Source: Artocarpus heterophyllus (lineage: Eukaryota; Streptophyta; Magnoliopsida; Rosales; Moraceae). From it: 64,000 nt of DNA. The DNA lies in assembly GCA_025403435.1 (NCBI GenBank), contig CM046332.1, positions 3,979,596-4,043,595 on the forward strand. The letters are read 5' to 3'. The notes beneath the pieces were generated by a model that did no database searches, was not told the DNA's origin, and saw only the letters and a program-made list of their open reading frames with translations. A program made the translations under genes and the position numbers. Numbering within the stretch: the first letter of the stretch is position 1; each line of letters opens with the position of its first letter. This document shows positions 47,350-59,022 of the stretch, piece after piece.

Positions 47350-48440
47350 AAGGGCTTTCTGTTGACCTTGAGCATTGAACAGAATGGGGCAGTTCTTAGA
47401 AAAGTGACCCTTGTGGCTACAAATAACGCATTGGTTTGTTCCAAGATACCATTCACTTGGGTGCTTTTTTCAACATTTTGCATAGGGTTGTAGTTGTCTG
47501 TTGTTATTATATTGACCATGACGCCTCTTCTTATTACTTTGACCCTGATGATTTTGGAAATTGCCATTTCTCTTATTCTTCTTCTAGTTCAAGTTGTTGT
47601 TATTACTACCTTGGATCAGTTATGAGTGTTCAAGTTACTAGTAGGATGACTTTGATAGGGCTGGTTTTTCTTCAACTTCGATAGTTGGAATTCAAACCTT
47701 TGTGGCCTTGTAAACACTTGTTCCTAGTCTCAAGGTGTACTCACCCCATCAATGATTATTGTAATTTTGAGTTAGAAACCCTGATCGACCTCCTAATCCT
47801 ATCACTACCGTCACTAAACACTCCCAGGCAAAGGTGTGCCAACTGATCGAACTTAGCAATTTCATTAGTAACTAACATATCTCCTTGATGAAGGTTCTCA
47901 AACTCGTTATAATGTTTCCAGGTAATGCTTATGTGAAATAACTTCATATTAAATTCATAAACAAAGTCAACCCATGTTATCTCGTCTGCATTTCTGCTCT
48001 ATTCTACTCGATCCCAGCCCATCATATTCTTATCATGCAATATGAGGCACAAAGGACTTTTTCATTCTCAATAAAAACCCATCAGCTTTAGAGTGACCTC
48101 GATCGTCTTCATCCATCCATGAGCAACCAAGGGATCCTTGGAACCTTTGAAATCAAAAAGCTTAACATGCTTCCACCTGACCAACAAGGGATCCTGATAA
48201 GCGATTCTTGCTTCTAGTGCAGGGGCTAGGCTACCCTTCCTTGCTATTGCGGAGGAGGGGGTATGTTTCCACCTTGTCCTTCACTTCCATAACCAATAGT
48301 TTTGAGCTCTCAATCTCCCTTCTTTAATCTTGAAGTGATCTTTGAAGGTCAGTAATCATTGCCCTTAGGTTACCATCAGCCGGGTTGCTAGGTTCGATAT
48401 CAGCTTGAGTACGAGCTTTAGTCTATCCACGGGTCTTCAT
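47350..48440 (-). pseudogene. Gypsy Gag (element G)
   Basis: The start is placed at ATG 48440, where the minus strand reads MKTRG*TKARTQADIEPSNP, a typical plant chromovirus Gag beginning with one stop. A zinc knuckle CVICSHKGHFSKNC (CX2CX4HX4C) lies at about 47390-47434. The middle is eroded by stops and frameshifts but keeps hydrophobic Gag-like blocks. Confidence 0.8.
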
Positions 48441-48659
48441 CTTTGATTTCCTAGAAGGATTATATGTTTAGGAATGAACTTTCAATTTTAGGAATGAGAC
48501 AAGATTTCACTGCTAAAATTATCTACTAAGGCATTAATCACTTTAAATTCGAACCTTATACATATCGTTGAACTTATATATATATCAATTTAACTAAAAC
48601 ATACTTACTTGAAGGACCTAAAACTAACAAATGGCAATGTGTAATGGAAATGGAAGCCC

Positions 48660-48671
48660 GCTCGGATACCA
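48660..48671 (-). other. Primer binding site of element G
   Basis: The minus strand reads TGGTATCCGAGC, one base different from TGGTATCAGAGC, the initiator-Met type. Four bases separate it from the LTR end at 48676. Confidence 0.75.
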
Positions 48672-48675
48672 TAGC

Positions 48676-50575
48676 TGTTAAAACAACTGTTAGTTTTAGG
48701 GTTAAAATAATTATTTATAGGTAAACAACTCAAATAAAGCACTCACACTTAAGCAAATATCCCAGGAAAACCTGTAAATATATATATTTTTTGAAAAACC
48801 TACTTACTAGATTTACTTCTCTTTCCTCTGTTAACCCAATAAAACTTCTAAAATGTTCGGCTAGCCGATTGCTTGAAAAAATAGATAGCTTACAAATACA
48901 AACATTTATTAAATTATAGACACACATAAACTCAAACAATGTTTAAAACTCTTGAGGAAATACTCGAATGTCTAAATAGTTTAAACACATCAAATTAAAA
49001 GAAACATGGTGTAGTCCTTAAGAAACCATAATTATGAAAATATTAAACAGTCTCAAAGCAATAAGAAGTTTATACAAAAATAAACCAAGTTCTCAAATCA
49101 ACATCTTGTAGAAAATAACATTAAAAATAAAATTTACTGCTCGAGTTATTAATTTCTTTTTGTAGTGTGGTTTCGTTTCCAATCCAACACTCCTTGCACA
49201 CATGCTCGTTCCTGTCCTCCATTTTATTCCATATGCCTTTTATGTTTGCCTGCAACATGATATAAAACTAAGTAATCATAAGCTTAGCAAGTACGTTTTC
49301 CTCTCTCATGACACAAAGTATGAACTTTTATAAAATTATATCATAATATCATCATCATAGTCACAATCATAGTAGTGCACAAGGCACACAATTATATAGA
49401 ACATACGTTTCATTTAACCTTCCAAACTAAAACATTATTCATTTTATATTTAGGGGCACAAACATTGCACCATTAACATCATAGGCATGTCATCAAGAGA
49501 GGAGCATAGTAGCTAATCCTAAACCAAATATGACAAGTCTAACGTTACAAAACATCATAAATATAAATATTGTGTGTGCAATGCTTAATTAAGTGATATA
49601 TATATATATAAGTGTTCTTTAAAAACTTGTCATAAACCATAAAAACATAAACATAAAAACATCCTTAAAAAATTCATCATAAAAGGTATTGAAATAAGAA
49701 CATTAAAATACAAACCTTTACTTATAGTGCATTGCTTAACATTTTCATAAACTTTATCATGTTGCAGGTGAGAATGTACTTACTTGACTTGCTTGCTTAT
49801 TATACCTAGCTGTTGTTCTCAGTATGTTTGCCTTTTGGAGTGTTCATGTCAATCATTTATATAATGCACATAATTAATATTCATGCTCATGATATCATTT
49901 AATACCATATTACATTATCATACATCATTCTTAATGAAAAAAACATTTTTGAGTTACAAACATGCACTTAGAGTGAAGAAACATAAAGACACAAAACTTG
50001 ACCTTTAATCTCTTAGAGAATTTAATCTGAACTTATAAGCATGAATAAAGTGTGAAACTTCTTCTATAACATAGTTAATATAGAAAAATATAACTTAAAT
50101 TTTTCTCTTGAAAATATTAATCCAAAAAACCCTTTTCAAATTTTCAAAACATTCATGAAATTTTGTTCGTCACAAAACCTAACTGAACTTCAAGGATTCA
50201 TTGCTTTATATCTTTTAATTAACATTCAATTGGAGCATGAAAATATGTAAGAAAAAATCAAGATAACATATATATATAACTCTCAGGTTTTTCTTTAGCC
50301 ATAAAAAATTTCAATTGATAATTTAAATAAATCACATAATTAATATTACAAAATCTGCCAACAAAATTTGGGTTGTGAGCAATCGCAGTTAAAAATTATG
50401 GATTAAAATATTTATGTCATAAAATAGTTTAGAAAAATTACAACATATCATAGTCACATAAAATCATAACATCCAAATTTCAGCTTTAAATAAATTCAAA
50501 ATAATTAAAAAAATATTTTTGAATTCAGAGTTAATATTAACATTAAACATGCTAAACAATGAGCACTCTTTATTC
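48676..50575 (-). repeat. 5' LTR of element G (truncated)
   Basis: It begins TGTTAAAACAACTG on the plus strand and is colinear with the G 3' LTR and the element N LTRs. Homology stops at 50575, in the middle of a conserved block (GCTAAACAATGAGCACTC...). About 1.2-1.6 kb of the LTR is missing here, replaced by CACTA sequence. No gene is seen. Confidence 0.82.
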
Positions 50576-50689
50576 TATAGTACAACAAATTTGAGATTAT
50601 ACGACCCTTATTTAATGACCTTTTCTCAAAAACTATTGTGAAAAGGGAAAAAAACGCTAGGAGTTACGCCCAAGAAGATGAAAACCGTA

Positions 50690-50830
50690 GCAATAGGTCA
50701 TGGGTCTACCAAGATGTTTTTTAAAAAACTGTTGTGGTAAGCTTTACATACCACAATGGTTTTTTCAAAAATCGTCATGGTAGAGAATGGTATATCACAA
50801 CGGTTTTTGAAAGAAACTGTCATGGTAGCT
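50690..50830. repeat. CACTA subterminal repeats
   Basis: About five copies of an AAAAACCGTNRTGGTA-like motif occur in both orientations, for example TACCACAATGGTTTTTTC and AACTGTCATGGTAG. Such arrays are normally bound by the element's own DNA-binding protein. Similar motifs recur at 56515-56580. Confidence 0.7.
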
Positions 50831-50966
50831 TACTTAAAATCCTTTTTCCCACCTCGACAATCAAATACAAATAAAAAACTCACCTCTCAAATACGAACAT
50901 AGACACCTTCAAAACTGCTGCTACTGTCCCTCTCTACCTCCACCCTTTTTAATGTCCTTCTTAATT

Positions 50967-51183
50967 GTAAGTTTTTATTAGAATTTGATAAATCATTGTT
51001 GATTTTGTTGTTTAATCCGTGTTAATTGTACTGTAGATAGGTATGATTAATTTGTTTTATGATGGGTATGTGTAATTTGTTTTATGACGGGTGAATGTTT
51101 TTGTTTTATGATTAGAATATGATGGTTATGTGTAATTTATGAAATTATTTTTAATTGAATTGCTATTTATTGTTTCAATTTAG
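50967..51183 (+). other. Probable intron in the transposase 5' UTR
   Basis: A GTAAGTTTTT donor follows a pyrimidine-rich leader, and a TTTCAATTTAG acceptor lies eleven bases upstream of the transposase ATG at 51194. The interval is T-rich with no coding sequence. Confidence 0.5.
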
Positions 51184-51193
51184 GACTAGCAAA

Positions 51194-53331
51194 ATGGATA
51201 GGAAATGGATATGGGATTTTCAATTGTCTAGAAAATATATGAATGGTGTGGAAGAGTTCTTGGATTTTGCCAAAACTCATGCCAATAGTGATAAAATTCA
51301 GTGTCCTTGTGTTCAATGTGGAATCCATAGATTGCATCCAATTCCAGTTGTTAGAGGACATTTATTTTGAAATGGAATTATAAGTAGTTATCAAACGTGG
51401 CATATTCATGGCGAGTCGAAGTTCAATCCAAATTTAGTAAGTAAAGAAAAGTAAGCTATTGTGGAGGATACTATGGATGACTAAGACAATATAGTTGACA
51501 TGGTCAATGATTTGGAAGAACACTTCTTACACCATCTGGATTTACTTGAGAAAATGATGAATGATGCCAAGACACCCATGTATAAAGGGTGTACCAATTT
51601 CACCAAATTGTCTGCTTTAGTTAGATTATGGAATTTGAGCGTGTCGGATGGATGGTCAAGTTGTAGTTTCACTAAGTTTTTGGAATTTTTAGGAAGGCTT
51701 CTACTAGAGGGTAATAAATTACCAACTAGTATATATAAGGCTAAGAAGACTTTAAGTACTTTAGGAATGGAGTATTAGAAAATTTATGCCTATGAAAATG
51801 ATTGTGTTCTTTATAGGAATAAGTATAAGGATGAGAATTATTATCCGGTTTGTCAATAAGCAACATGAAAGAAAGGAAGGACCCAAAAGATGGTAAGAAT
51901 GGAGTGACAAAGAAAGTGTTTGGTACATTCCACTAGTACCATGTTTGAGGCATTTATTTAGAAATCCCGAACATGCAAAGAATTTAACATGGCATCATAA
52001 CAAATGGGTCAATGATGCTATGCTTGGACATCTAGCGGATTCACCACAATGGAAAACTTTTGAAGCTGATCATCCCGACTTTAGTGCAGATCTAAGAAAT
52101 CTACATTTCTATGTGTCGACAGATGGAATGAACTGACATGGTAGTAGGAGTAGTAGGCATAGCACTTGGCTTGTAATACTTGTTAATTACAATCTACCTC
52201 TAAAGATATGCATGAAGTGGAAGTTTTTAATGTTGTCTTTATTGATTTCGGATCCACACTAACCAAACAATGACATTGATGCAAACTTGGCACCGTTAAT
52301 CGATGACCCAAAAAACTTGTGGGAAAATGAAGCCAAAGTTAGAAATGCTTACCAAGAAGAGACGTTCACATCCGTGCAATGTTGATATGAATAATTAACA
52401 ACTTCCCCACATATGGCAATTTACCTGGTTATTCAGTAAAGAGTTCTATTGGTTGTCCTATTTGTATGAAGGAAACATCTCACAAACAGTTGAAGAATGG
52501 TAAGAATACTATTTTTCTAGGTCATAGAAGATGGTTGCTAAGAGATCATCATTACCACAAACAAAAGAAAATCTTTGATGGCAACAGCGAAGAAAAAGAG
52601 CCTCCTCGTCCTTTGATAGGTGATCAAATATTTGAAATAGTAAAAGATATAAAAGTGGTATTCGGGAAAAGAAAGCAAGGTAAGGACAAGTCGCTGATGG
52701 ATGGACCATGGAAAAAAAGATCAATCTTTTTTCGATCTTCCATACTAAAAAACACTTTTTGTTCATCAGTACTGGGACGTTACGTATATTGAGAAAAACA
52801 TTTTTGAGTCCATAGTCAGCATGTTACTTCACATTCCTAGAAAGGCTAAGGATGGTGAAAAAGAATAGTTGGATCTCATGCAAATGAATATTATGCCTAA
52901 TTTATTTCCTGAGAAAAGAGGGTACCGTACTTACCTCTGGCGAAGCACACGTTGTCAAGAGTAGAAAAGAGAAAGCATTGTGGATGGCTTGCTTCGTTGA
53001 AAGTGCCAAATGGCTATTCTTTAAACTTTAAAAAGTTGGTGTCAGTGAAGGATTTGAAACTTATTAGCATGAAAATGCATGATGGTCATGTGTTGATGCA
53101 ACAATTACTACCATTTGTTTTGTGAGGAATTCTAATAGAGGATGTGAGATTTGCAATTACCAAGTTGTGCTCGTTTGTTAATTCAATATGCTCCAAGGTA
53201 ATTGATCCATTTATGCTAGATTCACTACAATTAGAGTTGGTGCAAACCTTATGCATGCTTGAGAAGTATTTTCCACTGGTTTTTTTTGACATCATGATTC
53301 ATCTAAAGGTGCACTTAGTATATGAAGTTAA
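51194..53331 (+). pseudogene. CACTA transposase TNP2, 5' part
   Basis: TNP2-type transposase cuts and moves the element. The N-terminal transposase-associated domain spans 51194-51420 (MDRKW, YMNGVEEFLDFA, IQCPCVQC, WHIHGES). The body follows with FTKLSALVRLWNL, GWSSCSFTKFLEFL, LGMEY, WKTFEADHPDFSADLRNL (about 52030-52100), MGHRR-like GHRRWLL (52519) and finally HDGHVLMQQLLPFV, AITKLCSFVNSICSKVID and YFPLVFFDIMIHL (53080-53320). Many stops and frameshifts occur, including TGA after GHLF. A solo LTR splits the gene at 53331, and joining the flanks with one GTTAA restores YEVN-RPVYLIWMY in phase. Confidence 0.87.
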
Positions 53332-55303
53332 TGTTGGAAACAAAGTGCGCAACGGAATTTTTAAAAATTTTTCATCAGAGTAATTTCTAAAACACAAGTT
53401 TGACATGTTATATGTATAAATTTAGACAGATCTTACTAACCTCAGCGTGCCGAAGAACCTCTGCAACCTGTGTAGAGAAGTAACGTTCCACAAGAGCCTC
53501 AACCAACTGGTCTTCTTTGCTATTCTCTATCCACAACCAGAGTGAGTGTGGGCTCACACGTACAGCTCTTCCATCGGTGACTGTCCTTCCAACCAATAGT
53601 GAGAACCCAAACCTAGTGTTCAAGATTTGTGAACAAAAGCTCTCATGAGACTCACTCCCTTTTTATACCTATTGGTCTTGGGGTTAGTCCATATCAGATT
53701 AGGTCTCAGAAACTCGAAACAAAATCAAGTTCGGATCAATATCTGATAAGATCCGCGTGAAAATGCGTAATCTTATCTCCCGCGGATCGGCAGGCTGAAC
53801 ATTCTGATCGGCAGGCCGAACAGGCTAGTTTGGCAGGCGGAACACGTCATCCGACAGGCCGATCTCCCGAGAAAAAATCTCCGCGAATCTTTTATTTTCC
53901 ACCCGAGATTCTAAAGGATAAAGTCTCAGTTTTGATTCAAATAACCCAATAGAGAAGTTATCTGATCAAAACAAACTTTATCAAGATAATCTCTAAGAAA
54001 ATAAATCAATTCACAATAATTCTACAAGTTTATCTTGATCTAATTTATCCAAAATTAAATCAACCGATAAACAGACAAGAATTATCTGATCGCAATAATT
54101 CAACAAGTTTATCTTGAACTAATTTCTTACAAAATTAATTCAACCGATAAACAGACATGAATTATTTGATTCTTACAAATTTTAAACCAATCTGATAAAT
54201 CCCACATAAGTCACCAATTATTGGAAAAGCACGCCGTGTCGTTACAGGACTTTATGAGCTAGCAAAGGGGACCAAAATGGACCTATAAAGTTCAAGCTCA
54301 TGATAATTATGAAACCCAATATCCCAGATATACATTTCACAATTATCAACTCCAACGCTACTCCACTAAAAGCTTGGAGCTGCACTCTCAAACTTTATAG
54401 AATTACGAAGCTCGTGTAGCTAAGTCTCCATGACATATCATAGTGTATCGTATCCCCATATGATAATCCATAATCGGCTTAAGGACAAGTTCTGTCTTAC
54501 CTTCCCGATTATTTTTATCTTACGTTCCATTGTCTCACCATTAGAAAACTTACCATCCAAAGATAGTATACCATTCGGTTACACCTATGTATCCAAATGG
54601 TTGAGCGCTTCAGTTTTCCAATTACAGGACAACACATATAAGAGGATATCATTACTTCTAAAAAGGAGCTATGGATTCCATATCTATGAATAACAAGTCT
54701 ACGCTATCAAGAGTCATGTCTCCAATGTACCGGCATGCATACCACTATAGAGATGTGGGAGTCACCCATTGGTACATCAAAAGACACAAGTCGAGACAAC
54801 GGACCCACTATTCATCTTAGGATTAAGATACAATACAAATGACTGTCTAAAGTGAATCGATTTGCCAAGACAGAATTATTAATCGAAATCAATTCACTTT
54901 ATGTCCCGATCCAACACATCGTCACCTATGACAACGTGCCAATGTTTCTATTCACAGAGTCCAACTCCGATGGCCAAGACAAACCATCTCCCAAAAGGGA
55001 TATAGACAACATAACAATCTTTACATGAATAAAGTGCCCAACTTTATTCCCTCGATTGCGGATCATATGTTTTAGACCATCACCTTAAGAATCATGTCTA
55101 CCGCATAATCATCCCATCATATGCCCAATTCTTAAGGTTTAGACTGACAGTCTCAGACTACTGTTTGCTTATCATACATTCAAAAAATATGAATGTAAAG
55201 AGGACAAGATTTGGTATATATATAAATGAATAAATTCTTTATTGATAAAAATGTCTCCAAAAATGTATTACATTTTTACTCCTTAGGGCATACATGTCTA
55301 ATA
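53332..55303 (-). mobile_element. Solo copia LTR in the transposase gene
   Basis: At 1,972 bp it has TGTTGG...CTAATA ends on the plus strand. Perfect GTTAA duplications lie at 53327-53331 and 55304-55308. It is the same family as the copia 1 and 2 LTRs, including the GC motif array (53783-53865) and the intact antisense frame (54430-54693). It is closest by eye to the LTRs at 61374 and 62779, which share variants such as GGAGTCCAACTCCGATGG. No internal sequence remains, so the rest of the element was lost, presumably by LTR-LTR recombination. Confidence 0.93.
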
Positions 55304-56526
55304 GTTAATAGACCAGTGTATTTAATATGGATGTACAAATTTAAAAGATATATGAAGGTTTTGAAGGGCTATGTGAAAAAGTGAAATTGACCGGAGGGAT
55401 GTACTATAGAAAGTTACATAGTTGACAAATCAGTTGAATTTTGCTCTCAGTACTTGTCAATGCAGAAGCAATTAGGGTGCCAAAGACTATAAACATTAAG
55501 GCTAGGGGACTATCTACTGGCAATCCTTCCTTAGTAAATCGAGAGGAGTGGGAGCAAACTTGTCTTTATGTCTTGCACAATGCTAATAAAGTGGAGCCTT
55601 TCATTGAGGTGTACATGAACAAATTAAAAAAGGCAAACCCATAAAGAGCAAGAAATAAGAAGTGGTAGCAAGATGAACATAACCAAATCTTTTGGTTGTG
55701 GATTAGAGCACACATCTATGGTAAGTGCTCCACATCACAAGATAGAGGCATGTCACAAGACTTGAAGAACCTAGCTAGCGGATCGTCATCGGTAGTTACA
55801 AGGCTACATCATATTCCATAAATGGTTACACTTTCTACACTCATGAAAGAGATGAGAAGCATCCTTTCCAAAATAGCAGTGTAACTCTCCATGCCGAGGC
55901 TATGCATATTGCCTCTACCAAGGATAAGAATCTGGTGTATGGGACCATGAACTACTTTAGTTTCATTGAAGATATTTGGGAACTTGAATATGGGGGATTG
56001 CACATAGCAGTTTTTAAGTGCAAGTGGGCCGACAATAACTATGTTAAGACCTATAATGATGGCATCATGATGGTGACTTTAGAAAATTAGGATACAAGAA
56101 TGATCCTCTCTTATGGCATCATAAGCAATCCAAGTTTTTTATACTATGGATCCCCAAGACATGGAATTGTCTCTAGTCATCCCGATGATGCCAAGAGTAG
56201 TTATTGACAGGGAAGAAGTTATCGAGGATTGCACAGACATCTCTTCGTTCACAAAAGGATTGCCACTGGTTGAAGAGATAGATGATTTTGAAGATGATGT
56301 TTCACACTCGTTTTGTGAAGATATGGAATGGATATGCATTGAGGAATCAATGAAAAAAAGGAGAAAAAATATTAATTTATTTAAATATATTTCTTTGTTT
56401 AATTTTTCACTTTTTTTTAGGGGTTTGAGATATCTAGTTATAGTTATATTTGTGATGAAAACAAGAAAAAGTAAACATTCTAGGCCATTGGATGCTTACG
56501 ATGATTTTTTTAAGAAATCGTCGTAA
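55304..56526 (+). pseudogene. CACTA transposase TNP2, 3' part
   Basis: This continues the transposase after the solo LTR. It has RPVYLIWMYKFKRYM and LKGYVKK (55308-55380), then VNREEWEQ and VLHNANKVEPF (55550-55620). The C-terminal segment has MNYFSFIEDIWELEYGG and VFKCKWADNN (55950-56040), where intact homologues have a similar Y/F-DIWELDY block. A further frame at 56146-56526 is an acidic tail (EEVIEDC, EEIDDFEDDV) like those at the C-termini of TNP2 proteins. Several stops and phase changes occur. The gene appears to end by 56526. Confidence 0.8.
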
Positions 56527-56580
56527 AAAAGGATATAACCGTCGTGGCGGTTTTCAGAAAAACCATCATGTAATGTGGTA
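56515..56580. repeat. CACTA-type repeats between the two genes
   Basis: AAATCGTCGTAAAA, AACCGTCGTGGCGGTTTT and AAAAACCATCATG resemble the subterminal motifs at 50690-50830. They could mark the start of the second gene's promoter or an internal element boundary. Confidence 0.55.
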
Positions 56581-56639
56581 CCTAGGGCTTTATATTTTTT
56601 GAAACTCACGCGCCCTTGACCATTTTCAAACTCGAATAT

Positions 56640-57117
56640 CGCAGCTAGCCCTCTCTCTCTCAAGCTCTCTCTCCCCTTTCACCATCACCATAATGTCGCC
56701 ACCCATCATCATCATAGCCCACGTCGCTATCGCCCCCTTGTCATTGCCATCACCAATAAGTCCTCCCTCTCTCTCTCCTCCCCCATTGCTCCCCCTCCGC
56801 CCCCACTGCCCCTACTCCCTCCCCCTTCCTTACCCCTCTTTTCCACCACCTCCCCTCTGCCCCCTCCCCTTTCCCTCCCCCTTCCTTCCCTCTCCTTACC
56901 ACCAGCGCTCTCTACCTTCCACCCCTTCCCCTTTCCTTCCCCCTCCCTTTGCCCCCCTAGAGACCCTGCCCCCGCGCCCTTTATCCCCTTTCCTTGGCCC
57001 TCCCTCTGCCCCCCCACCCTTCTACCCCTACACCCTTCTACCCCTGCACCTTCCTTCTCCTACCCCCTCCCCTCTGCCCCTCCCCTGCCACCCCCTCTCC
57101 CACCTCCCCCTTTGCAT
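56640..57117 (+). repeat. Pyrimidine-rich tract (C and T)
   Basis: For about 470 bases the plus strand is overwhelmingly C and T, in runs such as CCCCTCCC and CTCTCTCT. It is the only GC-rich block in the window. A 144-codon proline- and leucine-rich frame (56693-57127) and a glycine-rich frame on the other strand (57017-56727) follow from the composition alone. I therefore call the tract low-complexity rather than a gene, although the plus frame could be an exon of the second CACTA gene. Confidence 0.8.
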
Positions 57118-57290
57118 TTTGCTTTAATATGTGAATTTATGCCTTAATATGTGAATTTATAATATGTAAATTGATGTTTTAATATGTGAATTTTTAATAT
57201 GTGAATTTAATATGTGGATTGATGTTTTAATTTGTGAATTTAATATGTGAATTGATGTTTTAATATATGAATTGTTTTTTTTTTATTTTT
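57118..57290. repeat. Short AT-rich tandem repeats
   Basis: Irregular tandem copies of TTAATATGTGAATTGATG occur in roughly 16-26-base units. A related GT/AT-rich stretch stands at the matching place in the older relic (14580-14800). An acceptor-like TTTGAATAG precedes the next coding block near 57423, so this is probably intronic. Confidence 0.6.
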
Positions 57291-57422
57291 AAATTTATGA
57301 TGTTAATTAGAATAAAAAGTATGGATCATTATTGATTTGAATTGATTATTTGTTTATACTTTTTTGAATAAAATTGTAATTTAATATTAGTATGTGTGTC
57401 TTAGTTTTTGCTTACTTTGAAT

Positions 57423-59022
57423 AGGTAGAATGTCCTGAAAGATCGATAGTGACCACTATGAGAGAAGTATGAAGAGTGTACTTCATCTTCCTCTTAATAT
57501 AGCAAAGGAAAACATGGTAGTAAGCCATAAAGGCTCGCCGAATTCGATACCAAAGTAGATTTTGAGCAAAGAGTCACTTTGATGAAAAAAGTTCATCCGA
57601 TGAAGAAGAAAGTTTTAAGAATAGAAGTGATGTTTGATTCAAAAGGCCAATCGAAAGATGCACTCGATAATGAATTAAGTAGTTATATCAGAGTTCTTAG
57701 TCGAGAACATGTTCCTATATGGATTAAAGATTGGAGGTCTAAGGATTTAGACCAAGTAAAATATGCGATTTGGAGAGAGATTTATGAAGCTTTCATAGTT
57801 GAGGATTGGTATAGGAAAAAGGCTTTGAAGGTTTGTGGCGAATTAGCAAAGGGGTTTAGATCCAACCTCTATGTTACCTTTGTATAGCCATACTTTTCCA
57901 TTCTAGAGAAGGATAAAAATGTATATAAGTAGCCTCCTATAGTAGTCCACTTTTACCCCTCCATAAACGATGACGATTGGGAAGCTTTTGTGAGGCATCG
58001 ACATTCTGTCAAATTCCAACTACTATCAACTAACGCAAGAAAATACGAGCGAAAAATGAATACTATTCTATGATTGGCTGAGTCAGATATAGAGAGCTCA
58101 AGCAATCATTGGTACGTTAATATCTTACTCATATTACATATGTCAATTATTCTATCATTAATATGTTACCAATATAACATAATAAAGTTAGCTAAGACCA
58201 GTGTGCTACCAACACGGGAGGAGTTGTGGGTAAAATCACATCAAGGTCCTGATGGACAGTTTAAAAATCCAAAAGTAGCAAAAAATGGGAACTTGAGTGC
58301 AAGTTTATTGAACTCAAACTATTAATTTGTAATTTAATACCTATTGAAAGATATTAATAATAACATGGCTTTGTTGTTGTTTTACAGGATGAGTACATGA
58401 TGCAACAAAGTCAAGGGACCTTTCAATCCGTTGGTAATGATGACATATTAACAAGGTCACTAGGGAAACCAAAACATTCAAGATGTGTTTGTGGTCAATC
58501 AAAGTATATAAAGCAGTTTCAATACTTCAACATCCAGCTAGGTTGAAAATTGAATTCCTAAATGTTGAAGATGTAGATGGAAATTATAGAATTACGTGGT
58601 CTTATGACCAAGCTCATTTCCCAAGGATGTGCCAGATCAACAGATGATAGCATCTCACAATGCAACAGCTTCAAGGCTAGTTGTAACCCTCTTGACAATG
58701 TAGCAAAAGCTCCACAAGCTCTAGAAGTCCAATTGTCACCTCATCATCAAGACCCCGAACAACGTCAAGAATGTAGGCTCTTTGTTGGCGATAGAATTAA
58801 TGGTGGGTGTGCACTTTTGCACTTGGGAAGGCGTGGATGGAGAGTCTTCCAACTAATATAGTCCATGAAAGACTATTAGGGGAAGAAAACATGCTCGTTA
58901 GCATCGCTACCATTAGAGTTAAAATAGCTAAATTGCTTGTTCTTACATTTGAAGCAACAATTATGGGTGAAGCCACCACAAGCTTCGTCGCATGGCCGAA
59001 GAGGTTAATTGAAGCAATCGCG
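57423..59022 (+). pseudogene. CACTA second gene (Ptta/En/Spm type), 5' part
   Basis: This resembles the plant transposase-like proteins that accompany or replace TNP1 in CACTA elements. A 102-codon block (57579-57887) reads ELSSYIRVLSREHVPIWIKDW and FIVEDWYRKKALKVCGEL, and 58200-58290 has REELWVKSH and FKNPKVA. Next come QSQGTFQSVGNDD and LGKPKHSRC (58400-58480), and last FEATIMGEATTSFVAWPKRLI (58945-59010). The gene is broken by stops and probably introns (a GT...AG pattern around 58330-58388). It is split at 59022 by a solo LTR and resumes at 61028. Confidence 0.72.

Larger units (their letters stand above)
20241..50575 (-). mobile_element. Ty3/gypsy chromovirus, element G (nested, incomplete)
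   Basis: This is a minus-strand gypsy element with unusually long LTRs (over 3 kb). The 3' LTR is at 20241-34192 (broken by two insertions) and the internal region is 34193-48675 (broken by copia 2). The PBS is at 48660-48671 and the 5' LTR starts at 48676 and stops at 50575. The internal order, read 5' to 3', is Gag with a zinc knuckle, protease, RT with FIDDIL, RNase H, integrase and then a chromodomain-like tail, which is the chromovirus arrangement. All coding segments carry many stops and frameshifts. The left target-site copy would be AATGG (20236-20240); the right copy is not in the window. Confidence 0.88.

Noticed and set aside
47436..47684. 82-codon plus-strand serine/tyrosine-rich frame
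   Set aside because: It is antisense to the gypsy Gag relic; its composition mirrors an Asn/Lys-rich Gag stretch.
51194..56526. A functional CACTA transposase
   Set aside because: The motif order is right, but in-frame stops, frameshifts and a solo LTR interrupt it.
56693..57127. 144-codon proline-rich protein
   Set aside because: The amino-acid composition follows from a pyrimidine tract, and the reverse strand also has a long glycine-rich frame. There is no independent sign of coding, so I kept it as a repeat.
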